Positions 8,372 to 16,043 of a stretch of DNA of 37,990 nucleotides are shown in pieces. The DNA is taken from NCBI GenBank assembly GCA_009787405.1, contig WRGA01000106.1:1-37990 (forward strand). Direction: 5' to 3'. A program made the position numbers and the translations under genes. The notes under the pieces were generated by a model, which worked only from the letters and a program-made list of their open reading frames with translations, was not told where the DNA came from and made no database searches. Numbering within the stretch: position 1 is the first letter of the stretch; every line of letters begins with the position of its first letter. The DNA is from Candidatus Azobacteroides sp. Its GTDB lineage: Bacteria; Bacteroidota; Bacteroidia; Bacteroidales; WRGA01.

Positions 8372-9208
8372 TCACTTTATCGTGTGGTATTCAATCAGCC
8401 CGTTCATCGGGTACATTTCGATTTTGCCGATCTGCATGTTAAAGTCATCGGCAACTTCCTTCAAAATGTTCTCATAATGGTAAGCAACGGAACCGCTGAA
8501 ATGAACCGGATAATCAGAATGACCATATTGTGAAACATTCCGGTGAAAAAAGGCCGCAAAACTTTTCTCGACAATCGATTGCAGCAGATGTTCTTCCCGC
8601 ATATTTTCTTTGATGAAAACAGAAAGACTTGCCAAAAATCGGTTCGGAAACGGGTTGCGGTATACTTGATCCATAATTTGAGACGGCGTCAGATTAAAAC
8701 GGGCAAAAAACCGATCCCGCAAATATTTCGGCAATTGATTTTTCAGAACATCCGCCACCAACAATTTTCCCAAAGTGGCGCCGCTGCCCTCGTCCCCCAA
8801 GATAAAACCCAATGGAGAAACATGTTGAACAATTTTTTCCCCGTCATATAAACAAGAATTAGATCCGGTTCCGAGAATACAGACAATGCCCGGCAATCGT
8901 TTCGCCAAAGCGTGGCAGGCAGCCAATAAATCATTGTTGACTTCGACAGGACAGGCAAAAAAACGTTTGATCGCCTGTTTGACTATATCTGTTTTCTCCG
9001 GAATGCATCCCGCTCCGTAAAAATACACATGCTCCACTCCTTTCGGATCTATTTGCGGCAAAAGCATGCTTTCGATTTCCTGTTCGATTTCTTCCCGGGA
9101 CTGATAAAACGGATTGATTCCGGAGGTATAGGCTTCCTGTTCCGGCAGTCCGTTTTGAACAAGACTCCAGTGCGTTTTGGTGGATCCGCTGTCAGCAAGT
9201 AAAATCAT
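8372..9208 (-). CDS. BadF/BadG-family N-acetylglucosamine-kinase-like sugar kinase
   Basis: This 278-aa protein of the ASKHA fold has phosphate-1 loop DSGSTKTHW (residues 6-14), phosphate-2 loop LGTGSNSCLYDG (about 112-123), GDEGSG (138-143) and adenosine motif HFSGSVAYHY near the C-terminus. D93 in NNDLLAAC is the likely catalytic base by comparison with GlcNAc kinases. The family phosphorylates amino sugars such as GlcNAc with ATP in the cytoplasm. The roughly 280-aa form is common in Bacteroidota and is usually annotated as an ATPase or N-acetylglucosamine kinase. It follows the LuxR gene on the same strand after a 144-bp spacer with hairpins, so it probably has its own promoter. The sugar specificity is not proven. 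Confidence 0.85.
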   Translation of the reverse strand: MILLADSGSTKTHWSLVQNGLPEQEAYTSGINPFYQSREEIEQEIESMLLPQIDPKGVEHVYFYGAGCIPEKTDIVKQAIKRFFACPVEVNNDLLAACHALAKRLPGIVCILGTGSNSCLYDGEKIVQHVSPLGFILGDEGSGATLGKLLVADVLKNQLPKYLRDRFFARFNLTPSQIMDQVYRNPFPNRFLASLSVFIKENMREEHLLQSIVEKSFAAFFHRNVSQYGHSDYPVHFSGSVAYHYENILKEVADDFNMQIGKIEMYPMNGLIEYHTIK

Positions 9209-9352
9209 TTTAGTTATTGGTTATTGGTTATTTACCTTTGGCGTTATTAGTTATTGGATATTGGTTGATTATTACAGAATTTTAAATACCGTCAATGACG
9301 AATTTTCCGGAAACACGTCAAAGGAATAACGCCGAAGGCAAATAATCAATAA
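9209..9352 (-). repeat. Spacer hairpin built from TTATTGG heptamers
   Basis: TAGTTATTGGTTATTGG near 9210-9227 is a 7-bp tandem. TTACCTTTGGCGTTATT (about 9231-9247) pairs, with two mismatches, with AATAACGCCGAAGGCAA (about 9326-9342). The stem lies downstream of the LuxR gene and may terminate it. Confidence 0.45.
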
Positions 9353-9913
9353 CTAATAACTGACAATCCCGTTCATCATGGCATAAACCGTCAAAGCAGA
9401 AACCGATTTGATGCCCAATTTTCCGGAAATATTTTTCCGGTGAGCTTGCACAGTATACAAACTGATATTCAATTCGGAGGCTATATCTTTACTGGTATAT
9501 CCTTTTGTCACCAGCTCAAGAACTTCACGTTCCCTGTCGGAAAGCTCCTTGCTGTTTTCTTCCGTCTGGTGTTCGGGTATCCTTTTTATAATATCGTTCA
9601 ATGCTTCCGTCAATTCCCGACGTTCCGACAACACGTCCAAAAACGACAATTCGGGATGAGAACCGGGTAAAACACACTTTTCCGAAAGCAAAACAATTTT
9701 CTTTTTATCTTTGAAAAATTCACTGTTGGCAATATACATCATCGCATCCATGAAAATCCGGTGATAAACGACCGGGCTTTCCGTAAATGACCGGAAATCA
9801 TCAAAAAAATCCGGTCTGCCGATCGAAAAAAAATCCGACAACACAGCCTTCAGTCCGCATAACTGCAAATAATGCGGACTGACGATGGCAATACGGATAT
9901 TCTCTTCTTTCAT
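9353..9913 (-). CDS. LuxR-type DNA-binding regulator with atypical receiver-like domain
   Basis: The 186-aa protein ends in a clear LuxR/FixJ helix-turn-helix (about 124-186: LSDREREVLELVTKGYTSKD, then IASELNISLYTVQAHRKNIS). The N-terminal part (about 5-115) has the alternating strand/helix pattern of a response-regulator receiver. D56 in IFMDAMMY aligns with the phospho-acceptor position. However, the acidic pair after strand 1 is replaced by Ser-Pro (IAIVSPHY), so normal Mg2+-dependent phosphorylation is doubtful. It starts one base after the stop of the hemerythrin-like gene, so the two form an operon and probably work together. The target genes are unknown; the divergent DUF5020 gene is a plausible candidate. 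Confidence 0.85.
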   Translation of the reverse strand: MKEENIRIAIVSPHYLQLCGLKAVLSDFFSIGRPDFFDDFRSFTESPVVYHRIFMDAMMYIANSEFFKDKKKIVLLSEKCVLPGSHPELSFLDVLSERRELTEALNDIIKRIPEHQTEENSKELSDREREVLELVTKGYTSKDIASELNISLYTVQAHRKNISGKLGIKSVSALTVYAMMNGIVSY

Positions 9914-9914
9914 A

Positions 9915-10634
9915 TTACGATTGGAATTTAGCCTGCATTTCCTTGGTCATCGGTTTCAACAGTCGATATTGTAACCGCATGTAATTATGAATATCCACTT
10001 CAAAACGGGCAATGATGTAAATAATGGCATTCCGTATTCTCCGGTCGAAAGTTCCCGTCAAATACTTCACCAACAAGCTTTTCATATCCGAAAGTTTATC
10101 GGTTAATCTTCCGGTTTTATATTGAAATGCATCGAAATCGGGACTTTTAAAATTTTTGGAAAAATGGGGTTCTTTTCCGGAATAAACCTCATAAATAACG
10201 GTAACAGGTTTAAAAACTTCTTTATTGACACTGTCTGTATACTGCCGGAATTCCGTTTTGAATTGAGCGAAAAAATTCTCGATCAACCGTAAATGTTCGT
10301 TCGGAACCGGAGACGAATCCGATAACTGCCTGATATGAATTTCAATGACATTGAGTTGGCTTTCCTGATAATTCGCCAACGTCATTTTCAAATAATCGAT
10401 CAATTGAAGCGTATTGGAAGCATTCAGGCTTTTATCGGAAAAATAAGATTCGTAACTGATGGTATTTAATAATGCCGCAAAAAAATCGGCATCGATTTGA
10501 CAATCACGGCAAATCTCACTGATTTTTTTGTCGCCGAATCCTAATTCAATCCCGAACCGGTTGATAACGGGAATCAAATGATAATTGCGCAATACAACGT
10601 CAGCCAATTTATTATCAGGGGTAATTATCGTCAT
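9915..10634 (-). CDS. Hemerythrin/ScdA-like protein lacking metal ligands
   Basis: This 239-aa protein has an N-terminal ScdA/YtfE-like helical domain (about 6-55, with INRFGIELGFGDKKISEICR). In classical di-iron repair proteins this region holds a Cys-Cys-Gly-Gly motif. The rest is an all-helical hemerythrin-like bundle (about 75-235). In iron-binding relatives, His and Glu occur in 'SHxYY', 'HFxYEExxxFP' and 'Hxxxxxx(L)P' segments. Here the matching segments read LANYQESQ, YTDSVNKEVFKP and DIHNYMRLQYRLLKP, so most ligands are gone. It is cotranscribed with the LuxR gene. A sensory or partner role is inference; di-iron chemistry looks unlikely. Fold confidence is moderate. Confidence 0.6.
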   Translation of the reverse strand: MTIITPDNKLADVVLRNYHLIPVINRFGIELGFGDKKISEICRDCQIDADFFAALLNTISYESYFSDKSLNASNTLQLIDYLKMTLANYQESQLNVIEIHIRQLSDSSPVPNEHLRLIENFFAQFKTEFRQYTDSVNKEVFKPVTVIYEVYSGKEPHFSKNFKSPDFDAFQYKTGRLTDKLSDMKSLLVKYLTGTFDRRIRNAIIYIIARFEVDIHNYMRLQYRLLKPMTKEMQAKFQS

Positions 10635-10682
10635 CGATCAAAATTTACAACGGCAAGCCGTCGGGAAAAATTGAAATTCGAA

Positions 10683-10690
10683 CAAAAATA
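10683..10690 (-). promoter_or_regulatory. Possible -7 box for hemerythrin-like/LuxR operon
   Basis: The minus strand reads TATTTTTG, which matches TAnnTTTG, about 49 bp before the ATG at 10634. No TTTG box lies at the usual spacing. Confidence 0.4.
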
Positions 10691-10729
10691 CACAAAAACC
10701 GGGTAACTCTTATATAATGCAGCTCTCTT

Positions 10730-10760
10730 TTTGGAAATGAAACAGATTTCTTTATTTTTG
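10730..10760 (+). promoter_or_regulatory. Bacteroidota-type promoter for the DUF5020 gene
   Basis: TTTG at 10730-10733, a 19-bp spacer, then TATTTTTG at 10753-10760 fit the primary sigma factor consensus (TTTG, then TAnnTTTG). Transcription would start near 10767. This rules out the GTG at 10760 as a translation start and supports the ATG at 10787. Confidence 0.75.
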
Positions 10761-10786
10761 TGGAAAAATTTGATTTATTATTTATC

Positions 10787-11494
10787 ATGCCAAAAAAGGT
10801 TGTATCTGCTCTCTTTTTATCAATGATATCCGTTTGTGTACCAGCACAAAACCTTCAGTTGCACTATGATTTCCGTCATGCTTTGTATGATGATGTCCCT
10901 CCTCCCAATTTTTTTACGGCAACCTTCGAAATGTTTAAGCCCGATCAATGGGGTTCGACATTCATGTTCGTCGACCTTAATTTCGATCAAAGTCGCGGCA
11001 ATATCGGATTGGCTTATATGGAAATCGCACGAGACTTCAAGATCAAGAATTTCCAGATCATGCCGCATATCGAATACAACGGCGGAGTCGGAAACAACAA
11101 CAATTCGGGATTTTCCGTCGCCAACGCTTATTTGGCCGGGGCATCGTATTCTTTCGTCATTCCGAACGCACAATTCAATACCTACATCACCTACAAATAC
11201 AATGCCTTTCAAAAAGTAAGCAACGACGTTCAATGGACGGTGTCCTGGGGTGCCGGTTTTTGGAAAAACAGAATCGCTTTTTGCGGATTCATGGATATTT
11301 GGACCGAAAACAAGGATTATACAGGCGTAGAAAGCGGGAAAAAAGTTATTTTACTCACCGAACCGCAAATTTGGTACAATGTAACCCAAAACCTGTCATT
11401 CGGAAGTGAAATCGAAATCAGTAACAATTTTTATCCCCAATACGGAACCAAAATATACGCATTCCCGACATTGGCAGGAAAATGGACGTTTTAA
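10787..11494 (+). CDS. DUF5020 / Tsx-like outer membrane barrel protein
   Basis: With the start at 10787 this is 235 aa with a signal peptide (MPKKVVSALFLSMISVCVPA, cleaved before Q). The mature part starts LQLHYDFRHALYDD and has the FEMFKPDQWGSTFMFVDLNF segment typical of DUF5020. This is a Bacteroidota family related to the nucleoside-specific channel Tsx. The repeated aromatic/polar beta-strands and the C-terminal aromatic (AGKWTF) fit an outer-membrane beta barrel. A function as a nucleoside channel is family-level inference; an NCS2 purine permease gene lies about 3 kb downstream but is not adjacent. It is transcribed divergently from the hemerythrin-like/LuxR operon. Confidence 0.8.
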   Translation: MPKKVVSALFLSMISVCVPAQNLQLHYDFRHALYDDVPPPNFFTATFEMFKPDQWGSTFMFVDLNFDQSRGNIGLAYMEIARDFKIKNFQIMPHIEYNGGVGNNNNSGFSVANAYLAGASYSFVIPNAQFNTYITYKYNAFQKVSNDVQWTVSWGAGFWKNRIAFCGFMDIWTENKDYTGVESGKKVILLTEPQIWYNVTQNLSFGSEIEISNNFYPQYGTKIYAFPTLAGKWTF

Positions 11495-11515
11495 CACTTT
11501 TAAAATATATAACAA

Positions 11516-13013
11516 ATGATGAATGTGAATGCATTCTTAAAAAATAAATATTATCTATTTTTATATCCGATTATCGCTTTTCTGTTTTTGTTGATCTCTT
11601 CGACATCTATAAGTCCGATATATCCTCCTTGTACAAAAGACGATTCTCTATTTATTTTAATAGGAAAGTCAATTTTAGACGGGAAAATATTATACAAAGA
11701 CTTATTTGATCATAAAGGTCCTGTTCTATTTTACATGGATTCATTAGGGCAACTTATTTATCCTGATCAAACAGGTGCTTTTATTTATACGGTTATCAAC
11801 TTAAGTATTATTTTATATGTTATTCGTAAAATATCTTTATTTTTTATAAAACCCAATCAAATATGGATCATTATCGCCTCATTTCTATCTTTATTTTTTA
11901 TAACAAATGAAGGAAATAGTAATGAATCAAAAAGCTTACTATTTATTTTTATTCCACTTTTTCTTATATTAAAATATTATTTTTCAAATAAAAAAAGTCA
12001 TCCATTGCTATATTCATTTATTTACGGTATTTGTTCTTCTTTGGTTATTTTTATCCGAATAAACAATGCAGTAGCCTTATGCGCTATTATTTTATCATTA
12101 GTAATATTTTTAATCATTAATAAAGAGTGGAAAAACTTATTGTTTAATACTCTGACTTTCTTATTCAGTTTTATACTGATATGTTTTATTATATGTTTTT
12201 ATTTTTATATAAATAATGCTTTTTATGACATGATTGAGGGAACATTTTTACATAATTTAAAATATGCATCAATAGACTCCTTCCAAGTCGAATTAATCGT
12301 AATAGTATCATTCGCAATCACTATATTTGCACTGATAAATATATATATATATATAGAGAGAGAGAGAAGAAACCGGTAAAAAAATTCTACTTAAAATGAT
12401 TTTAATTTTTATTCCGTTATTAACATTTATATCATTTATACCAATCACTAAATATTATTTTCATTACTACACTTTGTATGCTCCATCCATTGTATTGGGG
12501 GGAGCCTGCTGTATCTACAATTATAACAATCAACTGATTAATAAACCGACAAGAATTATCAATTTAATCATTGCATTATTCATAATAACTGCTTTTACAT
12601 ATTATAGCATGTATAAAATTACCGGTATTTATAGAACACTGCCATTCGATTATAAAAAATTTTCGAACTTTCCTGACTTCAAAATCCCCGAATCAGATAA
12701 AAATAATGCCATCGGATATAATGTAGATTCAAGATGGTATCTTGAACAAAATATTATTCCATCATATAAATATTTCACTTTTCAAGAATGGTTCGCCAAA
12801 ACAAATCCTCAAATTTTAATTGATTTTAATAACAGGATAACCCTAAAACCACCTAAATGGTTGATAGTTCGCTCCGACAGCTACACAAGTAATGCCACAT
12901 TGAATGCTTTATTGAAAGAAAAATACGAAATCAAAGCATTTTCTGCGGAAAGGGCTAAAGTCAAGAAAATTAATTATGACAATCTTGGCTACACTATCTA
13001 TAAATTAAAATAA
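11516..13013 (+). pseudogene. GT-C-like membrane protein gene split at an (AT)8(AG)6 tract; possibly phase-variable
   Basis: Frame 1 (11516-12379, 287 aa) gives the N-terminal multi-helix part, with DDSLFILIGKSILDGKILYK followed by DLFDHKGP. It reads into the repeat as NIYIYIERERRNR and stops. The C-terminal part continues in another frame (open from 12357; first ATG 12396, to 13013), with SRWYLEQNIIPSYKYF and PPKWLIVRSDSY. Together they match the intact 496-aa protein at 13049 from end to end. Adding one dinucleotide, or losing two, joins the halves without a stop. The gene is therefore either a frameshifted pseudogene, a sequencing or assembly slip, or an OFF-state contingency gene. Base composition is strikingly AT-rich compared with its neighbours. 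The family resembles GT-C glycosyltransferases that use lipid-linked sugars. Confidence 0.75.
12339..12366 (+). repeat. Simple sequence repeat (AT)8(AG)6 inside a coding region
   Basis: There are eight AT units (12339-12354) followed by six AG units (12355-12366). The frame switch between the two halves of the split membrane gene falls here. The intact paralogue has no such tract at the matching place (VYKRKNKKDY). Confidence 0.95.
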
Positions 13014-13048
13014 TTTTACATAAAATATCTCATCACAAAATAAACATA

Positions 13049-14539
13049 ATGAAAATCAGCTCCTTTTTAAAAAATAAATACTATCTATTTTTATATCCGG
13101 TTATCGCTTTTCTTTTTTTGTTGATCTCCTCGACATCGACAAGTCCGTTATATCCGGTTTACACCGGCGACTGCGCCCTTTATTTTCTGATGGGGAAATC
13201 AATATTAAACGGGAAAATCTTGTACAAAGATATATTCGACCACAAAGGTCCTGTTTTGTTCTTTATACAAGCGGCAGGACAATTGATCAGCTTCGGAAAA
13301 ACAGGAATATTTATTTTGCAAATCATTAATTTAAGCAGTGTTCTATTCATTATTCGTAAGATCTGTTTGTATTTCATACGACCTGCTCAAATTATGTTTG
13401 TTTTTCTATCCATGTTTTTTTTATATTATATGACAATCGGAGACGGCAATAAAACTGAAGAATTTTGTTTATTGCTTATTTTTATCCCTCTCTTGTTTGC
13501 TTTTCGCTTTTGCTTTTCCGATGATGCAAAACATCCGGCCATTTATTCTTTTATTTATGGGATTTGCTTCGCCATAACAGCTTTTATACGTATAAACAAT
13601 GCTGCCGTAATAGTTGCCGTTATCATAGCCATATCCATTTTTCTTGTCTCGGAAAAACAATTGAAAAATTTATTTTCAAACATTCTGCTTTTTATATCGG
13701 GTTTTCTGATCATTTGTTTACCCATTTACATATACTTCTATTTTAAAAATGCTCTCGATGATATGATATATGCCACTTTTTTACATAATCTGAAATATTC
13801 GTCAAAAGATACATATAAAATCAAACTGATTGTGTTTTTAAGTTTTATAATCACTTTTTTTGGCATTATCAACACATTGGTATATAAAAGAAAAAACAAA
13901 AAAGATTACATACTCCAAATAATAATAATACTTGGTTCTATTTTCACATTTATCAGTACTTACTTGGGAACAAAATATTTTTTGTACTATCATATACTGG
14001 ATATTCCGATCCTAACTTTAGGAACCTTACTCTATATTCATAATTCGAATAAAAAGTTATCGGATAAAACAAAAACGTTTTTTATCATCTTAATAATCAT
14101 TGCCGGAATCATCCCGATGACTTATTACAGTTTCAACAGAACTATTGACTTGTATAAAACACAATTCTTTGATCATTCATTGTTGAATTATCCGACATAT
14201 CCGATTCCACCGGAAGACAAAAACAATGCACTTGGATATAACGTCAATTCAAGATGGTACCTTGAACAAAATATTATTCCATCATATAAATATTTCACGT
14301 TACAAGAATGGTTTTCCAAAACAGATCCTCAAATTTTAATTGATTTTAATGAGCATATAACCCAAAAACCACCTAAATGGTTGATGGTTCGATCCGACAG
14401 TTATACGAGTAATCCCACATTGAACGCTTTATTAAAAAAGAAATACGAAGTAAAAGCTGTTGTTCCCGAAAGACCTGATATCAAACATGTCATTAATTAC
14501 GATCAACGCGGTTACACCTTATATCGCTTAAAAGAATAA
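13049..14539 (+). CDS. GT-C-like multi-spanning membrane protein, putative glycosyltransferase
   Basis: This intact 496-aa protein has about 10-12 hydrophobic helices, starting MKISSFLKNKYYLFLYPVIA. The first periplasmic loop has YTGDCALYFLMGKSILNGK followed by ILYKDIFDHKGP. An acidic residue in this loop and a 'G..LYxDxFDHKGP' element are typical of the GT-C/PMT-type glycosyltransferase superfamily, which transfers sugars from lipid carriers on the outer face of the inner membrane. A soluble C-terminal part (about 395-496) holds SRWYLEQNIIPSYKYF and KWLMVRSDSYTS. It is the downstream copy of a tandem pair. AT content is far above that of the NCS2 gene that follows 27 bp later. Activity and acceptor are unknown. 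Confidence 0.7.
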   Translation: MKISSFLKNKYYLFLYPVIAFLFLLISSTSTSPLYPVYTGDCALYFLMGKSILNGKILYKDIFDHKGPVLFFIQAAGQLISFGKTGIFILQIINLSSVLFIIRKICLYFIRPAQIMFVFLSMFFLYYMTIGDGNKTEEFCLLLIFIPLLFAFRFCFSDDAKHPAIYSFIYGICFAITAFIRINNAAVIVAVIIAISIFLVSEKQLKNLFSNILLFISGFLIICLPIYIYFYFKNALDDMIYATFLHNLKYSSKDTYKIKLIVFLSFIITFFGIINTLVYKRKNKKDYILQIIIILGSIFTFISTYLGTKYFLYYHILDIPILTLGTLLYIHNSNKKLSDKTKTFFIILIIIAGIIPMTYYSFNRTIDLYKTQFFDHSLLNYPTYPIPPEDKNNALGYNVNSRWYLEQNIIPSYKYFTLQEWFSKTDPQILIDFNEHITQKPPKWLMVRSDSYTSNPTLNALLKKKYEVKAVVPERPDIKHVINYDQRGYTLYRLKE

Positions 14540-14566
14540 AATTCAAATTTAACCAACTATTTTCCC

Positions 14567-15880
14567 ATGTTAGAAAAAATTTTCAAACTGAAACAAAACA
14601 ACACCAACGTCAAAAGAGAGATGATCGGCGGTGTGATTACCTTTCTCACCATGTCGTATATCCTTATTGTAAATCCGAACGTATTGGGTACGACCGGCAT
14701 GGATAAAGCAGCATTATTTACTGCAACGGCTTTGGCAACCATTGTCGGCACCTTATTGATGGCGTTCATCGCCAATTTGCCGATATCACAGGCTCCGGGT
14801 ATGGGCCTCAACAGTTTTTTTGCCTTTACGGTTGTGCTTACGATGGGATATTCATGGCAATTTGCACTCACAGCCGTATTTATCGAAGGAATTATTTTCA
14901 TTATTCTGACCTTTTTTAATATCCGGGAACTGATCGTCAAAAGTATTCCGAAATCAATCAAAGATGCCATTCCGGTGGGGATCGGACTATTCATCACTTT
15001 CATCGGATTGCAGCATTCGGGAATCATCGTCAAAAACGACACGACATTTATCGGATTAGGTGATTTGGCCAACCCGAATGTATGGATCGCCCTTATCGGC
15101 TTGGTCGTTACCGGCACTCTATTTGCCCGCAACATACACGGAGCGATTTTGATCGGAATCGTGGTCGCCACAGTTTTCGGCATCATCTTCGGCGAAATAC
15201 ATTTTCCCGAAGGAAATTTGGTATCTCTTCCTCCTTCCATTGCCCCCATTTTCTGTAAATTCGAATGGAGCAATATCTTTTCGCTCAACATGCTGTTGGT
15301 AGTCTTCACCTTTCTGTTCGTCAACCTGTTCGATACGGTGGGAACTCTTATCGGCGTTGCAGCGAGAGCCGGGTTTATCGATAAAGACGGAAATTTCCCC
15401 CAAATTAAAAAAGCATTGTTTGCCGATGCGTTGGGAACAACTTTCGGTTCCATTTTGGGAACAAGCACCATAACCTCCTATATCGAAAGCGCTTCCGGAG
15501 TAGCATCGGGCGGACGCACCGGATTAACCGCCGTGATCATTGCCATCATGTTCGGAATCGCACTATTCTTCGCACCGATAATCCTGATGATTCCGGCATC
15601 GGCAACGGCTCCGGCGCTTATTATTGTCGGCTTGTTCATGATCGCTTCGGTGGTCAACATCAACTTCAACGACATATCCGAATCATTGCCGTCATTTCTC
15701 ACCATCATCATGATGCCGTTTACTTTCAGTATCGCGCAAGGCATCGTTTTCGGAATGTTAAGTTTTGTCATATTCAAACTGTTTTGCGGAAAAGCCCGTC
15801 AAATCTCCGTCGCCATGTATATTTTCGCAGCCCTGTTTCTGCTTAAAATGATTTCGGACGGAATGCATGTTTTAAGTTAA
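14567..15880 (+). CDS. NCS2 (AzgA-type) purine permease
   Basis: This 437-aa inner membrane transporter has about 12-14 helices. Diagnostic segments are NVLGTTGMDKAALFTATALA, the substrate-region motif QAPGMGLNSFFAFTVVL, VNLFDTVGTLIGVAARAG, and GTSTITSYIESASGVASGGR followed by TGLTAVI. These place it in the NCS2 AzgA/PbuG branch, which takes up adenine, guanine or hypoxanthine with protons, rather than in the UraA/xanthine branch. The start follows the GT-C gene by 27 bp, but the shift in base composition suggests they are unrelated. A long heptamer hairpin begins at its stop codon. A 304-aa open frame on the opposite strand is a shadow. Confidence 0.92.
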   Translation: MLEKIFKLKQNNTNVKREMIGGVITFLTMSYILIVNPNVLGTTGMDKAALFTATALATIVGTLLMAFIANLPISQAPGMGLNSFFAFTVVLTMGYSWQFALTAVFIEGIIFIILTFFNIRELIVKSIPKSIKDAIPVGIGLFITFIGLQHSGIIVKNDTTFIGLGDLANPNVWIALIGLVVTGTLFARNIHGAILIGIVVATVFGIIFGEIHFPEGNLVSLPPSIAPIFCKFEWSNIFSLNMLLVVFTFLFVNLFDTVGTLIGVAARAGFIDKDGNFPQIKKALFADALGTTFGSILGTSTITSYIESASGVASGGRTGLTAVIIAIMFGIALFFAPIILMIPASATAPALIIVGLFMIASVVNINFNDISESLPSFLTIIMMPFTFSIAQGIVFGMLSFVIFKLFCGKARQISVAMYIFAALFLLKMISDGMHVLS

Positions 15881-16020
15881 AAGTTAAGAATTAAGAGTTA
15901 AGAGTTAATGTATTGTAAATTAATAAATTGGATATTAAGATATACAAAGATATATTCACAATTTATTTCTATAACTCTTAACTTTTAACTCTTAATTCTT
16001 AACTCTTAATTCTTAACTTT
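15880..16020 (+). terminator. Long inverted repeat made of TTAAGAG-type heptamers
   Basis: The left arm is AAAGTTAAGAATTAAGAGTT (15880 onward, to about 15907). It is mirrored by the right arm ending at 16020 with over 24 paired bases. Both arms are 7-bp tandem words, and a spacer of about 85 nt separates them. It probably ends NCS2 transcription, but it also lies just before the helicase gene. Confidence 0.6.
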
Positions 16021-16043
16021 ATTGATTCTTAACTTAAAAAAGA

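Noticed and set aside
8183-8533. 116-aa plus-strand open frame
   Set aside because: It lies half in repeat R2 copy C and half antisense to the sugar kinase.
10760-10786. GTG start at 10760 for the DUF5020 gene
   Set aside because: It lies on the -7 box and upstream of the predicted transcript start; the ATG at 10787 begins a proper signal peptide.
14557-15471. 304-aa open frame on the minus strand
   Set aside because: It is antisense to the NCS2 permease gene, has low-complexity composition (Pro, Thr, Met, Lys) and no family features; the plus strand has clear transporter motifs.
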